64,000 nucleotides of DNA. It comes from Thalassomonas actiniarum (lineage in GTDB: Bacteria; Pseudomonadota; Gammaproteobacteria; Enterobacterales; Alteromonadaceae). The translations under genes were made by a program, and so were the position numbers. How positions within the stretch are numbered: the stretch's first letter is position 1; every line of letters starts with the position of its first letter. Below the pieces are notes generated by a model that saw only the letters and a program-made list of their open reading frames with translations, made no database searches and had not been told where the DNA came from. Below are positions 45,690-55,804 of this stretch, piece by piece. The DNA lies in contig NZ_CP059735.1 of the NCBI RefSeq assembly GCF_000948975.2, forward strand, positions 4,958,603 to 5,022,602, written 5' to 3'.

Positions 45690-46733
45690 TTAATAACCGG
45701 AAAACTGGTTTTTATCCGCCGCTTTATCCCTGGCATCCTGGCGTGAAATCAGGCCGCGGTTGACCAGGTTCAACAGGCATTGATCCATGGTCTGCATGCC
45801 GTGGGACATACCGGTTTGAATGGCCGAGTACATCTGGGCAATTTTATCTTCACGAATGAGGTTACGGATCGCCGGTACGCCGATCATAATTTCATGGGCC
45901 GCCACCCGGCCGCCGCCGACTTTTTTCACTAAGGTCTGGGAAATAACCGCCCGCAATGATTCTGAAAGCATAGAGCGCACCATGTCTTTCTCTTCTCCCG
46001 GGAAGACATCGATAATACGGTCAATGGTTTTTGGCGCCGAGGTGGTATGCAGGGTGCCGAATACCAGGTGACCGGTTTCTGCGGCGGTCATTGCCAAACG
46101 TATGGTTTCCAGATCCCGCATCTCCCCCACCAGGATCACATCCGGGTCTTCCCTTAAAGCCGAGCGCAGCGCCGCGCTAAAGCTCAAAGTATCCCGGTGC
46201 ACTTCCCTCTGGTTGATCAAACAGGATTTATTGTCATGCACAAATTCTATCGGGTCTTCTATGGTCAGGATATGATCATGTTTATTCTGGTTGATATAAT
46301 CTACCATGGCCGCCAAGGTGGTGGATTTACCCGAACCGGTAGGGCCGGTCACCAACACTAAACCGCGCGGGTTATCGGCAATATCGCGAAAAATATCAGG
46401 ACAGCCGAGATCTTCCAGAGTCAAAATTTTACTGGGAATGGTACGAAACACCGCTGCCGGACCGCGGTTCTGGTTAAAGGCATTGACCCTGAAGCGCGCC
46501 AGGTTCGGCACTTCAAAAGAAAAATCCACTTCTAAATTTTCTTCATAGTCTTTGCGCTGGCGGTCGTTCATAATATCATAGACTAAAGCGTTAACGTCTT
46601 TTTCATCAAAAGCCGGGATATTAAGCTTACGGACATCACCGTCAACCCTGATGGAAGGCGGCGTCCCCGTGGATAGATGTAGATCAGATGCATTATGTTG
46701 CACACTAAATGCTAATAATTCGGTAATGTCCAT
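45690..46733 (-). CDS. pilT: type IV pilus twitching motility ATPase PilT
   Basis: A 347-residue hexameric retraction motor. Walker A GPTGSGKST (residues 130-138), LTIEDPIEFVHDNKSCLINQREV, LVFGTLHTTSAPKTIDRI, and the C-terminal AIRNLIRED motif required for retraction. Divergent from yggS, as in many gammaproteobacteria. Confidence 0.96.
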   Translation of the reverse strand: MDITELLAFSVQHNASDLHLSTGTPPSIRVDGDVRKLNIPAFDEKDVNALVYDIMNDRQRKDYEENLEVDFSFEVPNLARFRVNAFNQNRGPAAVFRTIPSKILTLEDLGCPDIFRDIADNPRGLVLVTGPTGSGKSTTLAAMVDYINQNKHDHILTIEDPIEFVHDNKSCLINQREVHRDTLSFSAALRSALREDPDVILVGEMRDLETIRLAMTAAETGHLVFGTLHTTSAPKTIDRIIDVFPGEEKDMVRSMLSESLRAVISQTLVKKVGGGRVAAHEIMIGVPAIRNLIREDKIAQMYSAIQTGMSHGMQTMDQCLLNLVNRGLISRQDARDKAADKNQFSGY

Positions 46734-46802
46734 AACAACCTCTTTGGCAATGTTTTGTCGAATTGATTTTCGTACAAATAACTGGGAATTGAAATAAGTT
46801 AA

Positions 46803-47480
46803 ATGATTAACATTAAAGATAATCTAGCCTTGATTGAACAGCAAATTTCACAAAGCTGCCAACAGGCAAGCCGCACCAAAGAAACGGTAGCGCTGCTGGC
46901 GGTCAGCAAAACCAAACCCGGCGCTTTAATCGAACAGGCTTACCAGTGCGGACAACGGGCGTTTGGCGAAAGTTATGTCCAGGAAGCGGTTGACAAGATC
47001 GCACAGTTAAAACACTTGCCCGATATTTGCTGGCATTTTATCGGTCCGATCCAGTCCAACAAAACCCGGGCGATTGCCGAAAACTTTTCCTGGGTCCACA
47101 GCATCGACCGGGTAAAAATCGCCCGGCGTCTTAACGAAGGCCGCTCCGGCCACGATACTCCGCTAAACGTCTGTTTACAAGTCAATATTAGCGGCGAAGC
47201 ATCCAAGTCAGGCGTCACGGTAGCAGACCTAGATGAGCTGGCCGAGGTCATCGCCAACTGCCCCCATTTGCGTTTAAGGGGGCTAATGGCGATACCGGAA
47301 AAAAATGCGCCACTGTCCAGCTACAGCAAAATGCAGAACTTGTTTAGACAATTACAGCAGCAATACCCCGAGCTCGATACCCTGTCGATGGGCATGTCCG
47401 GCGATTTGCAAGCGGCGATAACCAACGGCTCAACTATGGTCCGAATTGGTTCGGCTATTTTTGGTTCAAGAGAACAATAA
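46803..47480 (+). CDS. yggS: PLP homeostasis protein YggS
   Basis: A 225-residue single-domain PLP-binding protein. The cofactor lysine is in LLAVSKTKP (Lys36); conserved FGESYVQEA, WHFIGPIQSNK and LSMGMSGDLQAAI are present. It controls PLP and amino-acid balance. Next to proC, a classic pair. Confidence 0.93.
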   Translation: MINIKDNLALIEQQISQSCQQASRTKETVALLAVSKTKPGALIEQAYQCGQRAFGESYVQEAVDKIAQLKHLPDICWHFIGPIQSNKTRAIAENFSWVHSIDRVKIARRLNEGRSGHDTPLNVCLQVNISGEASKSGVTVADLDELAEVIANCPHLRLRGLMAIPEKNAPLSSYSKMQNLFRQLQQQYPELDTLSMGMSGDLQAAITNGSTMVRIGSAIFGSREQ

Positions 47481-47494
47481 CTTAAGAGTACATT

Positions 47495-48310
47495 ATGAAT
47501 AAAATTGCATTCATCGGCGCCGGTAATATGAACCGTGCCATTATCGCCGGCCTGATCAACAACGGCTTCGCCCCACAAAATATTATCGTCTCCAACCCGT
47601 CGCCGGAAAAACGTTTGGCGCTGGCTGAAGAATTCGGTATTCATCAGACGCCGGACAACCTGGAAGCGGCCCAGTTTGCCCCCACCATAGTGCTCGGGGT
47701 TAAACCTCACCTGATCGCCGGTGTTTGCCTGCAAATCAGGGAAAACCTGGATATTTCGGATAAATGTTTTATCTCTATCGCCGCCGGCTGCACCATGGCG
47801 CAAATTCAGGCGGCGTTAGGGGGCGGACAATCGGTGATCCGTACCATGCCTAATACCCCGTCCCAGCTGGGTCTCGGTGTCACCGGCATTTTTGCCTCTC
47901 CCGAAGTCAGCGAGGCACAGCGCGATATTGCCGATGAGATGATGAAAGCGGTAGGCATAGTGATGTGGCTGGATCAGGAAAAACAGATTGATGATATCAT
48001 CGCCGTCTCCGGCTCCGCCCCAGCCTACTTCTTCCTGTTTATGGAAATCATGGAGCAGCACGCACAAACCCTGGGCTTTTCCGCCGAAGACAGCCGCAAG
48101 CTGGTGCAACAAACGGCCCTGGGAGCGGCACAGATGGTATGCCAGAATGACGACTCCATCGGCCAGTTGCGAGAGAACGTTACCTCCAAAGGCGGCGCAA
48201 CCCAGGCAGCCCTGAACCAGTTCTACCAGGGGGATTTATCACAATTAGTTACAAAAGCCATGGATGCGGCATTGCAACGTAGCCAGGAAATGGCGCAAAA
48301 TAATGGCTAA
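47495..48310 (+). CDS. proC: pyrroline-5-carboxylate reductase
   Basis: A 271-residue enzyme making the last step of proline synthesis. NAD(P)-binding FIGAGNMNRAII at the N-terminus; C-terminal SGSAPAYFFLFMEIM and TSKGGATQAAL bind substrate. 14 bp after yggS. Confidence 0.95.
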   Translation: MNKIAFIGAGNMNRAIIAGLINNGFAPQNIIVSNPSPEKRLALAEEFGIHQTPDNLEAAQFAPTIVLGVKPHLIAGVCLQIRENLDISDKCFISIAAGCTMAQIQAALGGGQSVIRTMPNTPSQLGLGVTGIFASPEVSEAQRDIADEMMKAVGIVMWLDQEKQIDDIIAVSGSAPAYFFLFMEIMEQHAQTLGFSAEDSRKLVQQTALGAAQMVCQNDDSIGQLRENVTSKGGATQAALNQFYQGDLSQLVTKAMDAALQRSQEMAQNNG

Positions 48311-48409
48311 CTCGTTTTAAACAGGTAAAATACTATTGATTTATATAAAAATAATAGAAGTTTGCTGTAAAAGAAATGAGTCTTTTCATCCCGATAATTG
48401 GAGTTTTTA

Positions 48410-48958
48410 ATGGAAGCAATTAATTATTTGCTGGACTTTGTCTTTAATGCGCTAGTATGGGTATTGGTGCTGCGATTATGGTTACAGCTGGTGAAAGCGG
48501 ACTTTTACAATCCCTTCAGCCAGTTTATTGTTAAAGTCAGTAACCCTATGGTAGTGCCGCTGCGCCGGGTGGTTCCAGGGCTTGGCGGGATAGATCTCGC
48601 CACCTTATTGCTGGCCTATCTTGTTGCCAGTTTAAAGTTTATTGTTATTCCGCTACTCAATAGCGGAGGATTTGATATCCCAAGTTCCATGATTTTTGGT
48701 GCTTTATACCTGCTGAAGCAAACCGGAGTATTGCTGTTTATTATCATGCTGGTCATGGCGTTGATGAGCTGGGTGGTGCAGGGATATAACCCGACCCAAG
48801 TGATTTTTCACCAGCTAACCGAACCCTTTTTACGCCCGATCCGCCGGATCATCCCGAATATCGGCGGCCTGGATTTATCGGTATTGGTGGCGTTTCTATT
48901 ATTAAATGTCATTAATATCTTCATCGGCGGCGCTATCCCTGTGTGGCGCATGCTTTAA
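48410..48958 (+). CDS. yggT: YggT family membrane protein
   Basis: 182 residues from the ATG at 48410, chosen because GGAG lies 7 bases upstream. Two YggT units of paired helices: LWLQLVKADFYNPFSQFIVK and PLRRVVPGLGG in the first, ending PFLRPIRRIIPNIGGLD in the second. Inner-membrane protein linked to turgor or ion homeostasis. Follows proC. Confidence 0.9.
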   Translation: MEAINYLLDFVFNALVWVLVLRLWLQLVKADFYNPFSQFIVKVSNPMVVPLRRVVPGLGGIDLATLLLAYLVASLKFIVIPLLNSGGFDIPSSMIFGALYLLKQTGVLLFIIMLVMALMSWVVQGYNPTQVIFHQLTEPFLRPIRRIIPNIGGLDLSVLVAFLLLNVINIFIGGAIPVWRML

Positions 48959-49058
48959 TTCCCGGCAGGCAGCGGCTGAGATCTCAGCTGCTGCTAACCT
49001 ATTTTGAGGCTATGGCTTATACTTAAGGCCACAGCCAGTAACTATATGGAACATAACG

Positions 49059-49496
49059 ATGAATTTCTTCTCCCGCCCCCTGCTCTGCTTGCTGCTCGGC
49101 TTAGTTTTCACCTCCTCGGCGAGTGCAGAAAACATGAAAAAAATCGGCAACCTTGATGTCCATTACATGGCCATAGGGGCAACATTTTTAACCCCGGAAA
49201 TCGCCAAGGCTTACGGCATAGAGCGCAGCCGCTATAACGGCCTGGTGAATATTTCCGTGCTCGACAACAGCCAGAAAAATACCCCGGCAAAAACCGTAGT
49301 GATGATGGGTAAGGCCCGCAATGACTTAGGCCAGATAAAATCGCTGGAATTTCGAGAAGTTAAAGAAGGTATGGCGGTGTATTACCTGGCACAAATCAAA
49401 TACTCCAACGAAGAAACCATACATTTTGATATCGACATCATAGACGGCACTGAAAAACATAAGATTAAGTTTTCACAGAAATTCTACGTGGATTAA
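49059..49496 (+). CDS. DUF4426 family exported protein
   Basis: A 145-residue protein. Residues 1-23 are a signal peptide ending ASA. The mature part (NLDVHYMAIGATFLTPEIAKAYGI; KGMAVYYLAQI-like) matches DUF4426, which usually sits near yggT. Function unknown; probably periplasmic. Confidence 0.8.
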   Translation: MNFFSRPLLCLLLGLVFTSSASAENMKKIGNLDVHYMAIGATFLTPEIAKAYGIERSRYNGLVNISVLDNSQKNTPAKTVVMMGKARNDLGQIKSLEFREVKEGMAVYYLAQIKYSNEETIHFDIDIIDGTEKHKIKFSQKFYVD

Positions 49497-49815
49497 TGCG
49501 CTTAGCCCAATCAGGCTTGCTGGCTCTCCCAGGCTAAAAACTGGATAACCAGCAAGCTTCCTTCAATAGACAGGCCAGCCACCAATTTATATATATTTTA
49601 CTTTAAGTAAATTCCTCACAAGGTTTTAAGCGCTATCCTAATACTGTCAATATTAACCTAATCCCGTCATATTAATTTACACTATTGCAACACAGTAGTA
49701 TGATGCAAACTTCAAGTTATTAAAAACTTTGCTTATTACCCAATCGCTAATCCAGTTAGCACTATGCTACAGGTAATCGTATTTCATTATAAAACTCATT
49801 AATAAGGACTTCCCG
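49497..49815. other. intergenic region before the lipoprotein gene
   Basis: A hairpin GCTTGCTGG (49515-49523) / CCAGCAAGC (49549-49557) probably ends the DUF4426 transcript. After it, AT-rich sequence with repeated TATTAATTTACACTATTGC-like stretches should hold the promoter of the next gene. No gene. Confidence 0.5.
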
Positions 49816-52197
49816 GTGACATTTCACTCGACTTATAGATACAGAGTTCTCCTTTTATCCATTTTACTCCTGACCGCCTGTGGCGGGGGAAGTGAAGAAA
49901 CCAAAGAAACACCTCAATACACAATAACCACCAGCGCCAATGGTGGCGGCGAAGTCACACCGGCAAGCATCGATGTTGCTTCAGGCCAATCTACTGATTT
50001 TGAATTATCGGCAGATGATGGCTTTGTCGTTACCCATGCTAGCGGCTGTAACGGCACACTTAACGGCACAACCTACAGCACAGGAAACATTACATCAGCT
50101 TGTGCTGTCACTGTGACTTTTGAGACGGTCGAAGTAGCCCATGAGCAGACCGCACCAAGCGTCGATATTCTTTTCCCCTGGACTTCTTCTCGCACAGATG
50201 CCGATACCTTGGTTGTTAGGGGGATTGCAAGTGATCCTAACGGTGTCGCTGCAATTAGAGTGAATGGTATTGAAGCAGAAATTCAGACAAATACGTCTGC
50301 CTCACTGGCCAAAACCACCAACACCAGGCAACTTTCATCCACAAATGAAACCGTTGAAAACACTGAGGTGAACTGGCAAGTAAGCATTCCAGTATCAAAG
50401 CCCACCCTGAAAATCAGCGTTGAAAGTGAGGATAATTTAGGCAATACAGATGAATCAGCCTCGGCAAACGTTATTTCTTATAATCTCCCAAGCACTTTTA
50501 CCCTGGATAATATCAATAACCGCTTGATTGGCCGAAATAGCTATGACAGTTTGCTTACTGTTGATTTGTTGACAAAAGAGGTTTCCAAAATAACCTTAAC
50601 AAATGCGAGTATAGAAACCAGGTTAGATAGAGCCAGCAATATTGAATATATTGAATCACAAAACTCAATAATCTACCCTGTTTGGGAAGAAAATATTTTA
50701 TCGTTATACTCCATAGACTTAAATAGCAAAGAAATCTCTTCTCTTATACATCATGAGTTAGATTCCCGCCCGGTAAATATAACCATGGATTTTTCACAAA
50801 GTGAGAACATCCTGTACCTGAACCTGGTTTATTGGTCTACAGATGAGGGGCCAGGTAAATCACACATTGTAAAATACGTGATGGAAACAGGCGAAATAAC
50901 AACTGTTGCAAATGGCACCACAGCATCTGGGAAACGAATTTACAGCGGCGACATCGCTTATTCTGACAATGGCCTCGTAGTATTCAATGATCTTCACGGT
51001 GCATGGTATGACGGGTTACTTAGCCTGGCTTTTGATGGTTCAGATTTAGTTACTTTAACCGAACCAGAAAATTTAGAGATGAGCAGAATAACCGTCGATG
51101 TCGCAGCAGGCATTGTCTATCAAACAGGCACAGAGGGTGTCATCAAGGTTGATTTAACCACAAGAGAGAAAATCAATATCTCTCCCAGTAGCGAGGAAAC
51201 AGAACTTAACTTTTCGTCATACTATGGCTCGAACGCACTCGATCTAAGCAACCAAAAATTACTGGTTCATGAATGGGAAACAGATGTCATCATATCGGTT
51301 GATTTGGAAAATGGTGAACGGGCTGAATTCCTCAGCAATGGTATCGGCACAGGAATAAAAATAGCTCAGCCAAGATCAATCACATTAGATGTAGAAAATA
51401 ATATAGTTTATGTCCTCGATGGCGGAATAAATGAAAACGAAGCGATAGTGTCCGTCGATTTAGCTACAGGAAACAGGAAACTTATTTCAAAAATTAAAAC
51501 TCTCCAAGATGATGGCGATGTTTATGATATGGTACTGGACAGCGCCGCACAACAATTATACGTGCTCCTGGAAAGAAGAGAGATTATCCGCATAGATATC
51601 GCCTCTCAAACCAGTACGGTATTTAGTAGCAGTACCGTTGGCTCAGGTGTCGACTTTGATGTACTAACCGGCATGACATTAGATAAGGGCAACAATCGAC
51701 TGCTGACAACAGATTGGCGATTGATGGCTTTACTTGCCATTGACCTTAGCACCGGCGAGCGCACGATTATCGCCGACTCAGATACAGTAGGTAACGGCGA
51801 CTTCTTTAACGGTCCCGACGACGTCGAATTTGACACCGAAAATAACCGGGCCTTTATCCTTAACGGTGATTTAGGCGCAATATTTTCCGTTGATTTAAGC
51901 AATGGCCATAGCGAGCAGATATTAGATACTTGTTTGAATGACGATCTGGAAGATGTGCTGGTGCCCGATGTTGGTTATTTAAGCCGTATTTCTTTCAATG
52001 CTGCTAGCCGCCAGCTGTTAATTGGTGCCCGTAACTTGCTTTCCTATGATGTCGATAGCAATACTTGTCTATCTTCAAGCACGACAGCCCCTCTGGACTT
52101 TATCCTAACAGATGATAATCAAATTTTTGCAGTAGGCTCTAATAAACTGGAATTACTGGATTTTAAATCGGCAGAGACGGTTACCATTTCCAAATAG
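49816..52197 (+). CDS. large lipoprotein with beta-propeller-like repeats
   Basis: A 793-residue protein with a GTG start after AAGGA. Residues 1-22 form a lipoprotein signal (LLLTAC, Cys22), so it is lipid-anchored outside the inner membrane. Residues 33-100 form a beta-rich InlB/Big-like module (ITTSANGGGEVTPASIDVASG). Residues about 225-790 contain recurring blocks such as DFDVLTGMTLDKGNNRLLTTDW and IFSVDLSNGHSEQI. These suggest an NHL/SMP-30-like beta propeller. No enzyme motif seen; probably a surface binding or adhesion protein. Confidence 0.7.
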   Translation: MTFHSTYRYRVLLLSILLLTACGGGSEETKETPQYTITTSANGGGEVTPASIDVASGQSTDFELSADDGFVVTHASGCNGTLNGTTYSTGNITSACAVTVTFETVEVAHEQTAPSVDILFPWTSSRTDADTLVVRGIASDPNGVAAIRVNGIEAEIQTNTSASLAKTTNTRQLSSTNETVENTEVNWQVSIPVSKPTLKISVESEDNLGNTDESASANVISYNLPSTFTLDNINNRLIGRNSYDSLLTVDLLTKEVSKITLTNASIETRLDRASNIEYIESQNSIIYPVWEENILSLYSIDLNSKEISSLIHHELDSRPVNITMDFSQSENILYLNLVYWSTDEGPGKSHIVKYVMETGEITTVANGTTASGKRIYSGDIAYSDNGLVVFNDLHGAWYDGLLSLAFDGSDLVTLTEPENLEMSRITVDVAAGIVYQTGTEGVIKVDLTTREKINISPSSEETELNFSSYYGSNALDLSNQKLLVHEWETDVIISVDLENGERAEFLSNGIGTGIKIAQPRSITLDVENNIVYVLDGGINENEAIVSVDLATGNRKLISKIKTLQDDGDVYDMVLDSAAQQLYVLLERREIIRIDIASQTSTVFSSSTVGSGVDFDVLTGMTLDKGNNRLLTTDWRLMALLAIDLSTGERTIIADSDTVGNGDFFNGPDDVEFDTENNRAFILNGDLGAIFSVDLSNGHSEQILDTCLNDDLEDVLVPDVGYLSRISFNAASRQLLIGARNLLSYDVDSNTCLSSSTTAPLDFILTDDNQIFAVGSNKLELLDFKSAETVTISK

Positions 52198-52230
52198 AAG
52201 CTGAACTTTATCTCTCAGAATATAAAACAG

Positions 52231-52265
52231 ATTAATGGCCTTCTGCTATGCAGAAGGCCATTAAT
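52231..52265. terminator. perfect 16-bp palindromic hairpin between convergent genes
   Basis: ATTAATGGCCTTCTGC (52231-52246) and GCAGAAGGCCATTAAT (52250-52265) pair fully around a 3-base loop TAT. It lies between the lipoprotein gene and the convergent EamA gene. There is no T-tract on either strand. Confidence 0.55.
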
Positions 52266-52358
52266 GACTAACTGACATAGTGTATGAAAAACCGTCCATC
52301 ATCATTCCAAATGAAGATTAATGAAGCTGCTCCCTCTTTCTTTATATTAATCTATCCG

Positions 52359-53288
52359 TTAATCAAAAGTTTCAGCCTGTTTTTTATCGCTAAATTTTTT
52401 TTTGACAAAAACCAGCAACTGTCCTCCGGTAACATTCAACACCAGCCCGGACATCACCAACACGATTCCCAACCATTGTTGCAGGTTTATCACCTCATCA
52501 AGAAAATACCCGGCAGCGGCTAATCCTACCACAGGTACGGCTAAGGTCAGCGGCGCAATTTGCGCAGCGGGATATCGCCCCAATAAATAACTCCATAAAC
52601 TGTAACCGATAATAGTGGCAGCAACCGCCAGATAAAGTAACGCCGCGAATGTAGTTAGCTGAATATTAAACAACGCCTCCCGTATCGCTTCGCCCCCCTC
52701 AAAGTAATAACTGGCCAGCAAAAAGGGAATCGGCGGGATCCAGGCAGACCAAATCACCAGGCCAAGATTAGCCTGGTAGCCGCGTTTATTGATGGTGCGA
52801 TTGACGATATTGCCCAGCCCCCAGCACATGGCCGCAGCCAGGGTTAAAATAAAACCTAAAGTGGTCATGGCACTCGCTTGGCTACTTTCTCCTCCTGCCA
52901 CCAGGTACAAGCCTATGCAGGCTATCAGCATCGCCAATAACTGCTGCGGGCTAATGCCTTCTTTTAACAATAAGGCGGCAAAGAGCAAGGTAAATAACGC
53001 CTGGGATTGCAACACCAGCGAGGCCAGGCCTGCCGGCATGCCAAAGGCCATGGCAGAAAATAAAAAGGCAAACTGGCCAAAACCTAAAGTCAGGCCGTAA
53101 GCCAGCAACCATTTCCAGGGCATCTTGGGCGGCTTAATAAATAAACTGCCGATCAAAGCGACCAGCAGGAAACGGCAAGCGCCCATCAGCAAAGGCGGCA
53201 TGCCTTCAAGCCCCCAGGCAATCACCACAAAGTTAATGCCCCAGAGGAAAATGATCAAAAATCCTAAAATACTGTCTTTTAACGTCAT
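52359..53288 (-). CDS. EamA-family (DMT) transporter
   Basis: A 309-residue protein with ten transmembrane helices in two EamA halves (start LIIFLWGINFVVIAWGLEGMP, second half IIGYSLWSYLLGRYPAAQIAPLTLAVPVVG). Resembles amino-acid/metabolite exporters such as YdeD/EamA; substrate unknown. It is convergent to the lipoprotein gene. Confidence 0.85.
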   Translation of the reverse strand: MTLKDSILGFLIIFLWGINFVVIAWGLEGMPPLLMGACRFLLVALIGSLFIKPPKMPWKWLLAYGLTLGFGQFAFLFSAMAFGMPAGLASLVLQSQALFTLLFAALLLKEGISPQQLLAMLIACIGLYLVAGGESSQASAMTTLGFILTLAAAMCWGLGNIVNRTINKRGYQANLGLVIWSAWIPPIPFLLASYYFEGGEAIREALFNIQLTTFAALLYLAVAATIIGYSLWSYLLGRYPAAQIAPLTLAVPVVGLAAAGYFLDEVINLQQWLGIVLVMSGLVLNVTGGQLLVFVKKKFSDKKQAETFD

Positions 53289-53493
53289 ATCAGATCACAT
53301 CTGTTTGATTTATTATTATTTATCGATATTCCGGAATTGAGCACATGCATCCGGAAAGTGAATTATTTATCTTTTCTGATACTGTTTCTATCACACTTTA
53401 GCCGACATTGCTGTATTATGCCGTCCATAAATCATGGTTGAGGGCTTGAGACCTTATTAACCATAAATCCAGCGACGAGTACAAGGGTAAAGC

Positions 53494-54084
53494 ATGTCGA
53501 CTATCGTCTTAGCCACAGGCAACAAAGGTAAAGTAAAAGAGCTGAGTGAATTATTGGCCGCCGAGCAGATCACTATCGTGCCGCAAAGTGATTTCCAGGT
53601 GCCGGACGTTCCGGAAACCGGAACAACTTTCGTGGAAAATGCTATTATCAAGGCCCGCCACGCGGCAAAAATCACCGGTAAACCCGCCATCGCCGACGAC
53701 TCGGGACTGGAAGTGGATGCCCTTAACGGTGCCCCCGGGGTTTATTCTGCCCGTTATGCCGGTGAAGACGCCAGCGACCATGATAATATCGTCAAATTAC
53801 TTGAGCAGCTAAAAGGCGTACCGGCAGAAAAAAGAACCGCTCGTTTCCATTGTGTCTTAGTTTATATGCGCCATAGCGAAGATCCCACGCCGGTGATTTG
53901 CCATGGTAGCTGGGAAGGTCAGATCACCCTGGAAAAACAGGGCGAGCAGGGCTTTGGTTATGATCCCGTCTTCTGGGTTGAACAGCAACAGCTCACCTCG
54001 GCACAACTGCCCAGGGAAGTGAAAAACCAATTAAGCCACCGCGGCCAGGCACTGGCCCAGCTCGTGAAACATTTCGGAAAATAA
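53494..54084 (+). CDS. rdgB: XTP/dITP diphosphatase
   Basis: A 196-residue house-cleaning enzyme that removes dITP and XTP. Conserved [12 protein letters not shown] at the N-terminus, [34 protein letters not shown] and [10 protein letters not shown]. It is 2 bp before hemW. Confidence 0.95.
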   Translation: MSTIVLATGNKGKVKELSELLAAEQITIVPQSDFQVPDVPETGTTFVENAIIKARHAAKITGKPAIADDSGLEVDALNGAPGVYSARYAGEDASDHDNIVKLLEQLKGVPAEKRTARFHCVLVYMRHSEDPTPVICHGSWEGQITLEKQGEQGFGYDPVFWVEQQQLTSAQLPREVKNQLSHRGQALAQLVKHFGK

Positions 54085-54086
54085 TC

Positions 54087-55232
54087 GTGTTACAATTGCC
54101 GCCGCTTTCTTTATACATACATATTCCCTGGTGTGTGCAAAAATGTCCCTATTGCGACTTTAACTCCCATGCCTTAAAACATGATATCCCCGAGGGCGAT
54201 TATGTCCGGGAGCTGATCGCGGATCTCGATGCCGATATTAAGCGTTTTAATCTGAGCGATCGCCCCTTGCACAGCATTTTTATCGGCGGCGGTACCCCGA
54301 GTTTATTTTCTCCCGAAGCGATACAGTCGCTGCTTAACCAGGTCTTATCCCGTTTTGAGCATAAAGCAGACATTGAAATTACCCTGGAAGCCAATCCCGG
54401 CACGGTAGAGGCAGGCAAGTTTCGCGGTTTTTACCAGGCGGGGGTTTCCCGTTTATCCATAGGGGTGCAAAGTTTCGCCTCGGATAAGCTGATCAAATTA
54501 GGCCGGATACATGACGGCAGCCAGGCCGCCAAGGCGGCAGAGCTTGCCACCCAATGCGGCGTCTCCAGCTTCAACCTCGACCTGATGCACGGCCTGCCGC
54601 AACAGAGCATAGAAAACGCCCTGGATGATTTAAAAACCGCCATCAGCTTAAATCCGACACATTTATCCTGGTACCAGCTTACCATAGAGCCCAATACCCC
54701 GTTTTATTCCCGCCCGCCGACACTGCCGGAAGATGAAGTTTTGTGGACGATACAGGATCAGGGCGTTGCCTTATTAGAGGCCGCGGGTTACCGCCAATAT
54801 GAGATCTCCGCCTATAGCCGGGAAGGCTACCAGTGCCAACACAATTTAAATTACTGGAAATTTGGCGACTATCTCGGCATCGGCTGCGGCGCCCACGGCA
54901 AGATCACCGATGTTAAAACCGGGGAAATTTACCGCACGGTAAAAGTGAAGCATCCCAAAGGTTACCTGGAAAAAGACCGTCCGCACCTGGATCAGTTAAA
55001 AACCGTGGCAGAAGAAGAATTACCTTTTGAATATATGATGAACCGCCTGAGGTTACATTCCCCTTTTCATCTGGATGAATTTCAGGCCTATACGGGATTA
55101 ACTGCCACGATAATCTCAACCTTACTTGAGCAGGCACAACAAAAACAATTATTGTCCAACCAGGGGCAAGAGTGGCAGGTGACCACAACCGGGCACCGCT
55201 ACCTCAATGACCTGTTAAGCCTGTTTTTATAA
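54087..55232 (+). CDS. hemW: radical-SAM heme chaperone HemW
   Basis: A 381-residue radical SAM protein. GTG start, 2 bp after the rdgB stop. The iron-sulfur cluster site is CVQKCPYCDF (Cys16, Cys20, Cys23), and the SAM loop includes IFIGGGTPS. C-terminal HemN_C-like domain. HemW inserts heme into respiratory proteins and is not a true coproporphyrinogen oxidase. Pair rdgB-hemW as in E. coli. Confidence 0.93.
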   Translation: MLQLPPLSLYIHIPWCVQKCPYCDFNSHALKHDIPEGDYVRELIADLDADIKRFNLSDRPLHSIFIGGGTPSLFSPEAIQSLLNQVLSRFEHKADIEITLEANPGTVEAGKFRGFYQAGVSRLSIGVQSFASDKLIKLGRIHDGSQAAKAAELATQCGVSSFNLDLMHGLPQQSIENALDDLKTAISLNPTHLSWYQLTIEPNTPFYSRPPTLPEDEVLWTIQDQGVALLEAAGYRQYEISAYSREGYQCQHNLNYWKFGDYLGIGCGAHGKITDVKTGEIYRTVKVKHPKGYLEKDRPHLDQLKTVAEEELPFEYMMNRLRLHSPFHLDEFQAYTGLTATIISTLLEQAQQKQLLSNQGQEWQVTTTGHRYLNDLLSLFL

Positions 55233-55306
55233 GCACTTGAGCTTTCAGTTTTATTTATCCATATTCTTTAGCCATATTCTATACCCATAAATAATGAATT
55301 TTCACC

Positions 55307-55804
55307 ATGACAGAAAACAGCAGAGCACAAGACAAGCTTTTTATGCAGCGCGCCTATGAACTGGCACAACAGGCAGAAGCCATGGATGAAATTCCGGTAG
55401 GAGCCGTGATAGTCAGCGGCGGTAAAATCATCGCCGAAGGTTTTAACCAGTCGATTTGCAACAACGATCCCTCGGCCCATGCGGAAATGGTCGCGATACG
55501 TCAGGCGGGGCAAGCCATCAATAATTACCGTATGCTCGACTGTACCTTATATGTCACCCTGGAGCCCTGCGCTATGTGCGCCGGTTTATTGGTACACAGT
55601 CGGATCAAACGTCTGGTTTATGCCAGTGACGATAAAAAAACCGGTGCCGCCGGCAGTGTCTTTAACCTGGTCGAGTGTGATCAGCTTAATCACCAGCTGG
55701 AGATCACTTCCGGGGTGATGCAGGCAGAGTGCAGCGAGTTGTTGTCGGCATTTTTTAAACGCCGCCGCGCAGAAAAGAAAGCAGAAAAAAGAAAAAACAA
55801 ATGA
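55307..55804 (+). CDS. tadA: tRNA-specific adenosine deaminase
   Basis: A 165-residue zinc deaminase that converts A34 to inosine in tRNA-Arg. Zinc-site HAEMVAIRQ with catalytic Glu, and LEPCAMCAG. C-terminus is lysine/arginine-rich. It follows hemW by 74 bp. Confidence 0.95.
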   Translation: MTENSRAQDKLFMQRAYELAQQAEAMDEIPVGAVIVSGGKIIAEGFNQSICNNDPSAHAEMVAIRQAGQAINNYRMLDCTLYVTLEPCAMCAGLLVHSRIKRLVYASDDKKTGAAGSVFNLVECDQLNHQLEITSGVMQAECSELLSAFFKRRRAEKKAEKRKNK

